A DNA stretch of 64,000 nucleotides from the NCBI RefSeq assembly GCF_004919095.1, contig NZ_STGJ01000001.1:248001-312000 (forward strand), read 5' to 3'. Below are positions 19,753 to 29,092 of the stretch, piece after piece. Made by a program: the position numbers and the translations under genes. The notes below the pieces were generated by a model. That model ran no database searches. It had not been told where the DNA came from and saw only the letters and a list, made by a program, of their open reading frames with translations. The stretch's first letter is position 1, and each line of letters starts with the position of its first letter. This DNA comes from Crenobacter intestini (GTDB taxonomy: Bacteria > Pseudomonadota > Gammaproteobacteria > Burkholderiales > Chromobacteriaceae).

Positions 19753-19768
19753 ACAGGCGCTTTAGCAC

Positions 19769-20878
19769 ATGCTTTTCCGAAAAAGCCTCACGCGCGAGCT
19801 GACGACGACCAGCATCGGGGTCTTTCTCGTGCTGTTCCTGATCCTCCTGACCACCCAGACCATCAATATGCTCGGCCGCGCCGCGCAAGGACGCGTCGCC
19901 AACGAAGCAGTCGCCGCGCTGGTCGGCTTCTGGTCGCTCGGCTTCTTCCCCGTCGTGCTGATCCTGACCGTGTTCGTCAGCGTGCTGGTCGTGCTCGGCC
20001 GCGCCTGGCGCGACCACGAGATGGCGGTCTGGTTCGCCGCCGGCCAGCCGCTGTCTGCCTGGATCGGCCCGGTACTGCGTTTCACCCTGCCCTTCACGCT
20101 GCTGATCGGGCTGGGCACCACCGTGATCGGCCCGTGGGCGCAGACGCGCAGCAGCGAATACGCGCAGACGCTCAAGCAGCGCGAGGAAATCAGCGCGATC
20201 GCGCCGGGCGTATTCAAGGAGGCGCAAGGCGGGCGGCGCATCTATTTCATTGAACGCTTCGACCCGGCCACGGGAGCCGCGCGCAACCTGTTCGTGCGTT
20301 CGGTCGAGGAAAACGGCCTGTCGACGATCTTCTCCGAACGCGGTTTCGTGCGCACAAACGAAAAGGGCGAGCGCGAACTGGTGCTTGAAAACGGCCACCG
20401 CTACCTGGGCGAGGCCGGCCGCGGCGACTTCGAGGTCGGCAAGTTCGAGCGCTACACGGTACGCATCGGCGCGCCACCCAAGCTGATCGAGGCGATCGCC
20501 GACGTCGACATGATGCCGACTGCCGCCCTTCTGGCCGAAAATTCGCCCAAGGCGCGTGCCGAGCTGGCGTGGCGCTTGTCGCTGCCGCTCTCCTCGCTCA
20601 TCCTCGCGCTCATGGCCATCCCGCTTGCCTACTACAACCCGCGCGCCGGCCACGCGTACAACCTGCTCGTCGCGCTGGGCGCCTACCTTGCCTACCAGAA
20701 CGGCCTGTGGCTGTTCCGTGACTGGATCAAGGCCGACAAGCTGGGCTCGGCGCTCGGCATCCTGCCCATGCACTTCATCATGCTCGCGATCGCGCTCGCG
20801 CTGATCTGGTACCGCAGCCGCCCGACGGGCTTCATCGGCGCCCGCCTTGGCAAGCAGAAGACCGGAGGCCAGCGATGA
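19769..20878 (+). CDS. lptF: LPS export permease LptF
   Basis: LptF and LptG form the membrane part of the LptB2FG ABC transporter, which extracts lipopolysaccharide from the inner membrane and feeds it to the periplasmic Lpt bridge. The 369-residue product has the expected order: FRKSLTRELTTTSIGVFLVL with the first membrane segments, a periplasmic beta-jellyroll domain in the middle (about residues 130-255), and three C-terminal membrane segments around LPLSSLILALMAIPLAYYNP. It overlaps lptG as ATGA. No strong ribosome-binding site precedes ATG 19769. Confidence 0.95.
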   Translation: MLFRKSLTRELTTTSIGVFLVLFLILLTTQTINMLGRAAQGRVANEAVAALVGFWSLGFFPVVLILTVFVSVLVVLGRAWRDHEMAVWFAAGQPLSAWIGPVLRFTLPFTLLIGLGTTVIGPWAQTRSSEYAQTLKQREEISAIAPGVFKEAQGGRRIYFIERFDPATGAARNLFVRSVEENGLSTIFSERGFVRTNEKGERELVLENGHRYLGEAGRGDFEVGKFERYTVRIGAPPKLIEAIADVDMMPTAALLAENSPKARAELAWRLSLPLSSLILALMAIPLAYYNPRAGHAYNLLVALGAYLAYQNGLWLFRDWIKADKLGSALGILPMHFIMLAIALALIWYRSRPTGFIGARLGKQKTGGQR

Positions 20879-21948
20879 AACAGTTGCGCCAATACTTGCT
20901 GTCGCGCTTTGTCGCGGCGAGCATCTTCACGCTGATCGCGCTGGTCGGCCTCTACGCGTTCTTCGACGTGATCAAGGAATTGCCGCGCGTGGGCCGCGGC
21001 GACTACGACGCGGCGGCGATGCTCGCCTACGTCGCCCTGTTGATGCCCGGCCACGCATACGAGCTGATGCCGCTGGCGGTGCTGATCGGCTGCATGGTCG
21101 CGATGACCCAGCTGGCGACCACCTCCGAGTATGCGGCGATCCGCACCGCCGGCGTCTCGCTCGGCCAGGTCGCACGCACCCTGCTGCTGTTCGGCGCGTT
21201 CGCGGCGACCGCCGCGCTGCTGCTCGGCGAATTCGGCGCGCCGTGGTCCGAGCGTACCGCCGAGCGCTTCAAGCTCGAACGCACCCAGTCGCTGGTGACG
21301 CGTGAATTCAGCTCGGGTGTCTGGGCGAAGGACGACAACAACTTCATCAATATCGACGAGATGCTGCCGGACACCACGCTGCGCAAGGTCCGCATCTACA
21401 CCTACGACGCCGCCTTCTCGCTGACCCGCCAGCGCTACGCCGAGAGCGGCCGCTACGTCGGTGACGGCGTGTGGGAACTCACCGGCGTGCGCGACTCGAC
21501 GATCACCCCCGACCGCATCCTGGTGAAGGACTACCCGACGCTTGAATGGAAGTCGGTGCTGCAACCGGACATCCTGTCGGTGCTGCTGGTCGTGCCCGAG
21601 CAGATGTCGGCGTACAACCTGTTTTCCTATATCGAGCACCTAAAGGCTAACCACCAGAAGACGCAGCGCTACGAGATCGCGTTGTGGAGCAAGCTCTTCT
21701 ACCCGCTCGCGTGCATCTCGATGGCGCTGGTCGCACTGGCGTTCACGCCGGTGCAAAGCCGGCACAGCGAGATGGGGATCAAGCTCTTTACCGGCATTTG
21801 CCTCGGCATCACCTTCCATTTCAGCAACCGGCTGTTCGGACACCTGGGCCTGCTGTACGACTGGAACCCCATCCTGTCGGCGACCGTCCCCTCACTCGTC
21901 TTCCTGATCGCCGGACTCTTCGCCATTTCCCGACAGGAGAAACGCTAG
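20875..21948 (+). CDS. lptG: LPS export permease LptG
   Basis: This is the second permease of the LPS exporter, partner of LptF. The 357-residue product begins KQLRQYLLSRFVAASIFTLI and shows the LptG signature GHAYELMPLAVLIG, then a periplasmic domain, and C-terminal membrane segments with GIKLFTGICLGITFHFSNRL. It overlaps lptF by 4 bases, and glnD starts one base after its stop, so all three probably share one transcript. Confidence 0.95.
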   Translation: MKQLRQYLLSRFVAASIFTLIALVGLYAFFDVIKELPRVGRGDYDAAAMLAYVALLMPGHAYELMPLAVLIGCMVAMTQLATTSEYAAIRTAGVSLGQVARTLLLFGAFAATAALLLGEFGAPWSERTAERFKLERTQSLVTREFSSGVWAKDDNNFINIDEMLPDTTLRKVRIYTYDAAFSLTRQRYAESGRYVGDGVWELTGVRDSTITPDRILVKDYPTLEWKSVLQPDILSVLLVVPEQMSAYNLFSYIEHLKANHQKTQRYEIALWSKLFYPLACISMALVALAFTPVQSRHSEMGIKLFTGICLGITFHFSNRLFGHLGLLYDWNPILSATVPSLVFLIAGLFAISRQEKR

Positions 21949-21949
21949 C

Positions 21950-24523
21950 ATGAGTGCCTGCGACGGCTTTGCCCAGTGCCAACTTTGGCGTCAAAAACTG
22001 CAGCAGGGCCGTCAGGCGCTCGCCGAGCGTTACCGGCAACATAGCGAGCCGCGCGACTACCTGAGCCGCCACGCCGCGCTGATCGACACCCTGCTCACCG
22101 GCATCTGGCACGCGCTCGAACTGGGCGCGCGCGCCTCGCTCGTCGCCGTCGGCGGCTACGGCCGCGGCCAGCTGTTTCCCGCGTCCGACATCGACCTTCT
22201 GGTCCTGCTGCCGGACAACCACGACGATGCGCTCGACGAGACGCTGAGCCGCTTTGTCGGCATCCTGTGGGACATCGGCCTAGAAGTCGGGCACAGCGTG
22301 CGCACGCACGGTGAATGCCTGACCGAGGCGCGCGCCGACATCACCGTCGAGACCACCCTCCTCGAAAACCGCCTGCTCGCCGGCGACCCCGGGCTGCACG
22401 GCACGCTGATCGCCGCGCTCGAAAAAACCCGCGAACCCTTGCGCTTTCTCGAGGGCAAGCTGCTCGAGCAACAGCAGCGCCACAACAAGAACCTGGCCGG
22501 CACCAGCAACCTCGAACCCAATATCAAGGAGAGCCCGGGCGGCCTGCGCGACCTGCACACCATCCTGTGGCTCGCCCGCGCGATCGGCCTTGGCAGCAGC
22601 TGGCAGATGCTGGTCGAGCGCGACGTGATCACGCCGAGCGAGGCGCGCATGCTGCGCGTCAGCGAACGCGAGCTCGAGCGGCTGCGCATCGAGCTGCACC
22701 TGCAGGCGAGGCGCCGCGAAGACCGGCTGATTTTCGACCTGCAACAGCAGACCGCGCAGGCAATCGGCTACGCAGACGCCAGCGCGCGGCGCGCCAGCGA
22801 AGAGATGATGCAGGCCTACTACAAGGCCTCGCGCACGGTCAGCCAGCTCTCGGGCGTGCTGTTGCCGAATCTGCGCGCGCTGATCTTCTGCCCGCTGCCG
22901 CGCGTGGTGCGCGAGCTGGACGAGCGCTTCTACACGGTCAACGACCTACTGGGCATCCGCCGGCCGGACGTGTTCGAGGAAGACCCGGGCGCCATCCTCG
23001 ACGCCTTCCTGCACCTGCAGCGCCACCCCGAGCTCACCGGCATGGCGCCGCGCACGCTGCGCGCGCTGTGGCGGGCGCGCCGGCACATCAACGAGCGCTT
23101 CCGCCGCCAGCTACGCAACCGCGAACGCTTCGTGCAGATCTTCCGCGAGAGCGGGCTCACCCACACGCTCAGGCGGATGAACCTGTACGGCGTGCTGGGT
23201 AAATACCTGCCTGCGTTCGGCCGCATCATCGGGCGCATGCAGCACGACCTCTTCCACGCGTACACGGTGGACATGCACATCCTGATGGTGGTGCGCAACC
23301 TCAGGCGTCTCGCCGTGCCGGCGTTCAACCATGAATACCCGCTGTTAAGCCGCCTGATCGGCGACTTCGAGCGCCCCGAAACCCTGTATATCGCCGCGCT
23401 GTTCCACGACATCGCCAAGGGCCGCGGCGGCGACCACTCGCTGCTGGGCACGGTCGACGCCGCCGAATTCTGCCAGACGCACGGCCTGCCGTTCGAGGAC
23501 CGCGAACTGGTGGTCTGGCTGGTGCGCGAGCACCTGACCATGTCGGCGGTCGCGCAAAAGCAGGACATCTACGATCCGGCCACCGTCGTCGCCTTCGCCG
23601 AAATTGCCGCCACCCCTCGCCGGCTGACCGCGCTTTACCTGCTCACCGTCGCCGACATCCGCGGCACCAGCCCCAAGGTGTGGAACAGCTGGAAGGCCAA
23701 GCTGCTCGAGGACCTCTACCACGCGACGCTGCGCGTGCTCGAACACGGCGGCCAGGTCGACCGCGAGTCGGTCGTCGACGAGCGCAAGGCGCAGGCCCGC
23801 ACCGAACTGCGCCTGCGCGCGATCCCGGACGGAGCCGAGACGAGGCTGTGGCAGACGCTCGACACCGTCTACTTCCTGCGCCACGAGGCGTCGACCATCG
23901 CCTGGCACGCACGCGTGCTGGGCCGCAGCGTCGACAGCGCCGAGCCCGTGGTGCGCGCGCGGCTCGCCGCCACCCGCGACGGCATCGAGGTGCTGGTCTA
24001 CACGCACGACGCGCCGGAACTCTTCGCGCGCATCTGCGCGTTCTTCGGGCGCACCCATTACAGCATCGCCGACGCGCGCGTACACACCACCACGCAAGGC
24101 TACGCGCTCGACACCTTCCACGTGTTCATCCCCGAACACCACGAAGACGACTACCGAGACATGATCAACTTCATCGAGTTCGAGCTCGCCGCGGCACTGC
24201 TGCGCGGCGACGCGCTGCCGCCCCCGCGCGGCGGCCGCCTCGACCGCCACCTCAGGCACTTCCCGATCCAGCCGCAGGTCTCGCTGCAGCCGGACGACTC
24301 GCCGCGCCGCTATGTGCTGTCCATCGTCGCCGGCGACCGCCCCGGGCTGCTCGCCCGCGTCACCGCCCTGCTCTCGGCCTACCGCTTCAGCGTGCACTCG
24401 GCGAAGATCATGACCCTGGGCAGCCGCGTCGAGGACGCGTTCCTGCTGCGCGCCGACGGCGCCGACGACGACAAGACCCTGCTCGCGCTGGAAGGCGAGC
24501 TGATAGCCGCGCTGCAGCTCTGA
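21950..24523 (+). CDS. glnD: Bifunctional uridylyltransferase / uridylyl-removing enzyme
   Basis: GlnD senses glutamine and adds or removes UMP on PII proteins, which in turn control GlnE and NtrB. The 857-residue product has all the expected parts: a nucleotidyltransferase with GGYGRGQLFPASDIDLLVL around residue 68-86, an HD domain with ALFHDIAKGRGGDHS around residue 485 that removes UMP, and two C-terminal ACT domains (VLVYTHDAPELFARICAFFG near 685 and LSIVAGDRPGLLARVTALLS near 785) that bind glutamine. It follows lptG by one base. Confidence 0.97.
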   Translation: MSACDGFAQCQLWRQKLQQGRQALAERYRQHSEPRDYLSRHAALIDTLLTGIWHALELGARASLVAVGGYGRGQLFPASDIDLLVLLPDNHDDALDETLSRFVGILWDIGLEVGHSVRTHGECLTEARADITVETTLLENRLLAGDPGLHGTLIAALEKTREPLRFLEGKLLEQQQRHNKNLAGTSNLEPNIKESPGGLRDLHTILWLARAIGLGSSWQMLVERDVITPSEARMLRVSERELERLRIELHLQARRREDRLIFDLQQQTAQAIGYADASARRASEEMMQAYYKASRTVSQLSGVLLPNLRALIFCPLPRVVRELDERFYTVNDLLGIRRPDVFEEDPGAILDAFLHLQRHPELTGMAPRTLRALWRARRHINERFRRQLRNRERFVQIFRESGLTHTLRRMNLYGVLGKYLPAFGRIIGRMQHDLFHAYTVDMHILMVVRNLRRLAVPAFNHEYPLLSRLIGDFERPETLYIAALFHDIAKGRGGDHSLLGTVDAAEFCQTHGLPFEDRELVVWLVREHLTMSAVAQKQDIYDPATVVAFAEIAATPRRLTALYLLTVADIRGTSPKVWNSWKAKLLEDLYHATLRVLEHGGQVDRESVVDERKAQARTELRLRAIPDGAETRLWQTLDTVYFLRHEASTIAWHARVLGRSVDSAEPVVRARLAATRDGIEVLVYTHDAPELFARICAFFGRTHYSIADARVHTTTQGYALDTFHVFIPEHHEDDYRDMINFIEFELAAALLRGDALPPPRGGRLDRHLRHFPIQPQVSLQPDDSPRRYVLSIVAGDRPGLLARVTALLSAYRFSVHSAKIMTLGSRVEDAFLLRADGADDDKTLLALEGELIAALQL

Positions 24524-24550
24524 ACATACGCCTCGCTGCTCTAATCACAA

Positions 24551-24579
24551 AAAAGCCCGGTTCTTAGAACCGGGCTTTC
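24551..24579. terminator. Bidirectional terminator between glnD and typA
   Basis: A 12-bp perfect stem (24552-24563 with 24567-24578) with a 3-base loop is flanked by A and T runs. It lies in the 68-base gap between the converging glnD and typA genes. Confidence 0.88.
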
Positions 24580-24591
24580 TTGACGCTACGA

Positions 24592-26400
24592 TCAGGCGTT
24601 TTTCGACTTGCGGCGCTCGTGCTCCTGCAGGAAGCGCTTGCGCATGCGGATCGACTGCGGGGTGATCTCGACGATTTCGTCGTCGTCGATGAACTCGACT
24701 GCAGACTCCAGCGTCATCTTGATCGGCGTGGTCAGGCGCACCGCTTCGTCGGTACCGGACGCGCGCACGTTGGTCAGCTTCTTGCCCTTGAGTGGGTTGA
24801 CGACCAGGTCGTTGTCGCGGCTGTGGATGCCGATGATCATGCCTTCATAGATCTTGTCGCCCGGCGACACGAACATGCGGCCGCGGTCTTCCAGGTTCCA
24901 CAGAGCGTAGGCGACAGCTTCGCCGTTTTCCTGCGAGATCAGCACGCCGTTGTGACGGCCTGGCATGTCGGCTTTCACCGGCGCGTAGTCGTCGAACACG
25001 TGGCTCATCAGGCCGGTGCCGCGGGTCATGGTCATGAAGTCACCCTGGAAACCGATCAGGCCGCGTGCCGGGATGTGGTACTCGAGGCGGGTACGACCCT
25101 GGCCGTCGGATTCCATATTGGTCAGCTCGCCGCGACGACGGCCGAGTTCTTCCATCACCGCGCCCTGGCAGCTGTCCTCGACGTCGACGGTCAGGTTCTC
25201 GTACGGCTCGCACTTCTCGCCGTTGATGTCCTTGAACACCACGCGCGGCTTGCCGACGGCCATCTCGAAGCCTTCGCGGCGCATGTTTTCCAAGAGGATG
25301 GTCAGGTGTAGTTCGCCACGGCCGGACACGCGGAAGATGTCCGCGTCTTCGGTATCCTCGACGCGCAGCGCGACGTTGGTCAACAGTTCCTTGGTCAGGC
25401 GGTCGCGGATCTGGCGGCTGGTCACGAACTTGCCTTCGGTACCGGCGAGCGGCGACGTGTTGACCATGAAGTCCATGGTCAGCGTCGGCTCGTCGACCGA
25501 CAGCACCGGCAGGCCGATCGGCTGGTCACGGTCGCACACCGTCACGCCGATGCCGATGTCTTCCAGACCCGAGATCACCACGATGTCGCCGGCAGCGGCT
25601 TCTTCGACGGCCACGCGCTCGAGACCCTTGAAGCCCAGCACCTGGTTGATGCGGCCCTGCGCGACCTGTTCTTCGTGGTTCATCACGGCGACGACCTGGC
25701 CGGGCTTGATGCGGCCGTTCAGGATGCGGCCCAGGCCCAGGCGGCCGGTATAGGTCGAGTAGTCGAGCGCGGAGATTTGCAGCTGCAGCGGCGCGTCGAC
25801 GTCGCCTTCCGGCGCCGGCACCTTCTCGAGGATCATGTCGAACATCGGGCGCATATCGGCCGACTCGTCTTCCAGCTCAAGCTTGGCGAAGCCGTTCAGG
25901 CCGGACGCGTAGATGATCGGGAAGTCGAGCTGCTCGTCGGTCGCGCCGAGCTTGTCGAACAGGTCGAACGTCTGGTCGACCACCCAGTCCGGACGCGCGC
26001 CCGGACGGTCGATCTTGTTGATCGCGACGATGGGCTTGAGTCCCAGCGCCAGCGCCTTCTTGGTCACGAAGCGGGTCTGCGGCATCGGGCCTTCGACCGC
26101 GTCGACCAGCAGGACGACGCCGTCGACCATGCCCAGCACGCGCTCGACCTCACCGCCGAAGTCGGCGTGTCCAGGGGTGTCGACGATGTTGATGTGGATG
26201 CCCTGGTATTCGATGGCCGTATTCTTGGCCAGAATGGTGATGCCACGTTCCTTTTCGAGGTCGTTGCTGTCCATGACGCGCTCGGCGACCTGCTGGTTAT
26301 CACGGAAGGTGCCGGACTGGCGCAGCAACTGGTCGACCAGGGTGGTCTTGCCGTGGTCAACGTGCGCGATGATGGCGATATTGCGGATCTGTCGGTTCAT
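24592..26400 (-). CDS. typA: Translational GTPase TypA/BipA
   Basis: TypA is a ribosome-binding GTPase of the EF-G family that helps 50S assembly and growth under stress and cold. The 602-residue product has the GTPase motifs [15 protein letters not shown] (P-loop), [35 protein letters not shown], followed by a beta-barrel domain, two EF-G-like domains and the TypA-specific C-terminal domain ([20 protein letters not shown]). Length is normal. A promoter flanked by an inverted repeat lies upstream at 26435-26470. Confidence 0.97.
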   Translation of the reverse strand: MNRQIRNIAIIAHVDHGKTTLVDQLLRQSGTFRDNQQVAERVMDSNDLEKERGITILAKNTAIEYQGIHINIVDTPGHADFGGEVERVLGMVDGVVLLVDAVEGPMPQTRFVTKKALALGLKPIVAINKIDRPGARPDWVVDQTFDLFDKLGATDEQLDFPIIYASGLNGFAKLELEDESADMRPMFDMILEKVPAPEGDVDAPLQLQISALDYSTYTGRLGLGRILNGRIKPGQVVAVMNHEEQVAQGRINQVLGFKGLERVAVEEAAAGDIVVISGLEDIGIGVTVCDRDQPIGLPVLSVDEPTLTMDFMVNTSPLAGTEGKFVTSRQIRDRLTKELLTNVALRVEDTEDADIFRVSGRGELHLTILLENMRREGFEMAVGKPRVVFKDINGEKCEPYENLTVDVEDSCQGAVMEELGRRRGELTNMESDGQGRTRLEYHIPARGLIGFQGDFMTMTRGTGLMSHVFDDYAPVKADMPGRHNGVLISQENGEAVAYALWNLEDRGRMFVSPGDKIYEGMIIGIHSRDNDLVVNPLKGKKLTNVRASGTDEAVRLTTPIKMTLESAVEFIDDDEIVEITPQSIRMRKRFLQEHERRKSKNA

Positions 26401-26434
26401 TGTCTCTGCGTACTCAAAGGAGCTGGAGCGAAAA

Positions 26435-26470
26435 ATGGGTCAGATAGTATCACGACTGACCCATCACCAA
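26435..26470 (-). promoter_or_regulatory. typA promoter region with flanking inverted repeat
   Basis: ATGGGTCAG (26435-26443) and CTGACCCAT (26456-26464) are perfect 9-bp arms separated by 12 bases. On the minus strand the spacer contains TACTAT (26444-26449), a fair -10 box, with TTGGTG (26465-26470) 15 bases upstream as a possible -35. The arms therefore flank the -10 box, as an operator would; alternatively part of the repeat folds in the mRNA. Confidence 0.45.
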
Positions 26471-26506
26471 GAAAAATTTGCCGCCGGCTCAGGCAGATAC
26501 CTCGCT

Positions 26507-26512
26507 TATAAT
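26507..26512 (+). promoter_or_regulatory. -10 box upstream of the unknown gene at 26556
   Basis: A perfect TATAAT lies 43 bases before the start of the next gene. No clear -35 box is visible at 16-18 bases upstream. Confidence 0.5.
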
Positions 26513-26555
26513 GCCGGCGAATGCCGATTTAACGGCAAAAAATGACGGAGGATAC

Positions 26556-27470
26556 ATGTACGACTGGAACGCACTATGGCACCAACACGCCGGTTACCGC
26601 ACCGGCTACACCGCCAAGTCTGACACCGCCGAAGGCGAACTGAACGCGCTGGCCGACGAGCTGGGCGCCCGCCTGATCCACCCGGCCAAGGGGCCGCACG
26701 ACGTCGCGGTCTACGAGGAAGACGGCCGCTTCACGCTTGCCGGCTACCACGACGGGCTGCAACTCTTGCATATCCGCAAGCAGGAGCTGTTCGACCTGAC
26801 CCTGCATTTCGTCCCCGAGGCGGACGGCAGCGACGAGGCGGACTGCCCGGCGCCGAGGCTCGAGCTCGCGGTCGACAACCTGGCCACCGGCGAACACGGG
26901 CTCTGGCGCGCGCCGGTGACCAAGGACAAGCAGGGCAATATCTGGATCGGCAACCGCCGCCTGGATGAAGGCCTGATGCCGGCGATGTCGTTCGACGAGC
27001 TCTCGTTCACCGACAATTCGCGCTTTCGCGACGCGCTGTACGAAGCCTGGCAGCACGACCTGCCGGCGCTCGCCCCCGAGATCGAGGCGTGGTTCGACCC
27101 GGCCTTGCGCGCGCAGGCGGCACAGGCAGCGCAGGCCGCCACGGCCAGCACCGAAGCACCGGCTGCCGGCGACGCGCGCACCCACGAGATGCTCGAGCGC
27201 TACGCCGAGATCATCCGCCGCGAGCAGCTGATGCTGTCGCGCCGCTTTGATGACGCCGAACTCAAGCTGGTCGCCACCGTACTCGAGGGCGTGCACTTCG
27301 AAGAAGCGGCGTCTTGCCGAGGCCTGTGGCTGGCCATCGAGGCGCGCATCCTCGACGAGGAACTCGACCGCCGCTTCAAGGTCGACGGCGAGGCCCTGCT
27401 CGACAAGCTCAAGGCGCTCTCCTACACGCAGGAAGTCGCGCTGATCGAGGCGCTCGCCCCGGCGCGCTGA
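26556..27470 (+). CDS. Conserved-looking protein of unknown function
   Basis: I do not recognise this 304-residue protein. The N-terminal part (residues 1 to about 185) begins MYDWNALWHQHAGYRTGYTA and reads like a folded alpha/beta domain (VAVYEEDGRFTLAGYHDGLQ, then GNIWIGNRRLDEGLMPAMSF). An Ala/Gln-rich linker (about 188-210) leads to a helical C-terminal part with many Glu, Arg and Leu residues (MLERYAEIIRREQLMLSRRF). There is no signal peptide or membrane segment, so it is cytoplasmic. GGAGG at 26547-26551 fixes ATG 26556 as start. It has its own -10 box and is convergent with the CLC gene, 11 bases away, without a terminator between them. Confidence 0.8.
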   Translation: MYDWNALWHQHAGYRTGYTAKSDTAEGELNALADELGARLIHPAKGPHDVAVYEEDGRFTLAGYHDGLQLLHIRKQELFDLTLHFVPEADGSDEADCPAPRLELAVDNLATGEHGLWRAPVTKDKQGNIWIGNRRLDEGLMPAMSFDELSFTDNSRFRDALYEAWQHDLPALAPEIEAWFDPALRAQAAQAAQAATASTEAPAAGDARTHEMLERYAEIIRREQLMLSRRFDDAELKLVATVLEGVHFEEAASCRGLWLAIEARILDEELDRRFKVDGEALLDKLKALSYTQEVALIEALAPAR

Positions 27471-27481
27471 GACTGGCCCAC

Positions 27482-29092
27482 TCAGGGCGCGAGGTGCGCG
27501 TCGCGCGACAGCGCACGCGCCACCTCGCGCGGGCCGATCACGCCGATCCGGCGCACGCCGCCGGATTCGGCCGCCTCGGTGACCACCGCGTAATCACTCC
27601 CCGCCGCCTGCATGCGGGCAAGCGCGTGCGTCAGCGGCAAACCGGCGTCCAACAGCAGGCTGGGGCCCTCTTCTTCGCCGGTCACCGGCGACATCACGTC
27701 GCGGCAACTCAGCGTACCGGCAAACCCCTGCAGCCCCTGCGGCACCTTGTGGCCGCGCCTGACCAGCTTGAGCGTGTAGATGGTCGCCGGCAACAGCCGC
27801 TCGCGCAGCGCCGCGGCGACCGCGACGGTCAGGATCATCGGCATGATCACCGTGTAGTCGCGGGTCATCTCGAACACCATCACCACCGCGGTCACCACCG
27901 CGCCGGTCGTCCCGCCAACCATGCCGGCCATCGCCGCCAAAGCGAAGTGCGCCGGCGACACGCCGGGCAGCCACGGCGAGACGAGCACGCCGAAGGCGGC
28001 GCCGGCGGCGGCGCCGATGAACATCGCCGGCGAGAAGATCCCGCCCGACGCGCCCGAGCCCAGCGTCAGCAGCGTGAGCAGCAGCTTGGCCACGACCAGC
28101 AAGACCAGGAAGCCCGGCGCGGCAAGCTCGCCGCGCAGGATGTCCATGATCGTCGCGTAACCGACACCCTCGACGTAGTAGTGCGCCGGCTGCCCCAGCA
28201 ACGGCGAGAAATGCATGAAGAGCGCGAGCACCAGGCCGACCAGCAGCATGCCGCCCATATGGCGGGTGTAGTAGTTGCCCGGCAGGGCGTCGAACCTGTC
28301 TTCCATCCAGTACACGCCCCGCGTCATCGCCCATGCCAGAGCCCCGACGATCACGCCCAGCAGCAGGAACCAGGGGTAGGCGGTGACCGGCACGGACGCG
28401 CCGACCGCGTGTTCGAGAGCCGGCACGCTGAACGAGGGCAGCACGCCGAAGAAGGCCCGGCCTATCGCGGTGGCGGTCAAGGTCGCCACCACCACCGGCA
28501 ACAACGTCGACGCGGTGACAAAGGGCAGCATCAGCTCGATGGCGAACACCACGCCGCCCAGCGGCGTGTTGAACGTCGCCGCGATGCCACCGCCGGCGCC
28601 TGCCGCGACCAGCACTGCCCGTTCGCGGGTGTGCAGCGGCAGCCACTGGCCGAGCGTGGAGCCGAACGCGGCGCCGATCTGGATGATCGGGCCTTCGCGT
28701 CCGACCGAGCCGCCGCTGCCGATCGACAGCGCCGAGGCGAGCGACTTGACCACCGCCACCTGCGGCCGGATCCGCGCGTCGTTGAAATAGATCGCGTCGA
28801 TCACCTCGGGCACGCCGTGCCCCTTAGCCTCGGGCGCGTAGTTCTTCACGAGGTAGGCGACGCCCGCTGCACCCAGTACCGGCACCAGCACGACCGCCCA
28901 GCCCCACGGCGAGGCGGCCGTATGCACGTTGGCGTCGTAGGCGAACGAGAAGCGCCCCAGAAACAAAAGATTGTGAAAGAGGGCGATCAGCGCGCGAAAC
29001 AGCACCGCGCCGGCGCCGGCGACCACGCCGACCACCAAGGCGAGCAACAGCAACCGCAAGGCCGGCGGCATGCGCAGGTGCGCGTCGTTCAT
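27482..29092 (-). CDS. CLC-family chloride channel/transporter with a C-terminal CBS region
   Basis: The 536-residue product is a CLC protein: about 440 residues of membrane domain followed by a cytoplasmic stretch (SCRDVMSPVTG...DAGLPLTHALARMQA) that looks like one CBS domain. Chloride-binding motifs are KGHGVPEV, GREGPIIQIG with the gating Glu133, and GSGASGGIFSPAMF. At the place of E. coli ClcA Glu203, the inner proton-relay residue, it has Leu187 (AIEL instead of IIEE), and His92 replaces the serine of GSG. This suggests channel-like or altered coupling, by analogy with known CLCs. It overlaps the upstream CLC gene as ATGA. Confidence 0.93.
   Translation of the reverse strand: MNDAHLRMPPALRLLLLALVVGVVAGAGAVLFRALIALFHNLLFLGRFSFAYDANVHTAASPWGWAVVLVPVLGAAGVAYLVKNYAPEAKGHGVPEVIDAIYFNDARIRPQVAVVKSLASALSIGSGGSVGREGPIIQIGAAFGSTLGQWLPLHTRERAVLVAAGAGGGIAATFNTPLGGVVFAIELMLPFVTASTLLPVVVATLTATAIGRAFFGVLPSFSVPALEHAVGASVPVTAYPWFLLLGVIVGALAWAMTRGVYWMEDRFDALPGNYYTRHMGGMLLVGLVLALFMHFSPLLGQPAHYYVEGVGYATIMDILRGELAAPGFLVLLVVAKLLLTLLTLGSGASGGIFSPAMFIGAAAGAAFGVLVSPWLPGVSPAHFALAAMAGMVGGTTGAVVTAVVMVFEMTRDYTVIMPMILTVAVAAALRERLLPATIYTLKLVRRGHKVPQGLQGFAGTLSCRDVMSPVTGEEEGPSLLLDAGLPLTHALARMQAAGSDYAVVTEAAESGGVRRIGVIGPREVARALSRDAHLAP

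Noticed and set aside
18044-19765. 573-codon plus-strand frame opposite pepA
   Set aside because: Mirror of the pepA codon pattern; Arg/Gln/His-rich and without any domain.
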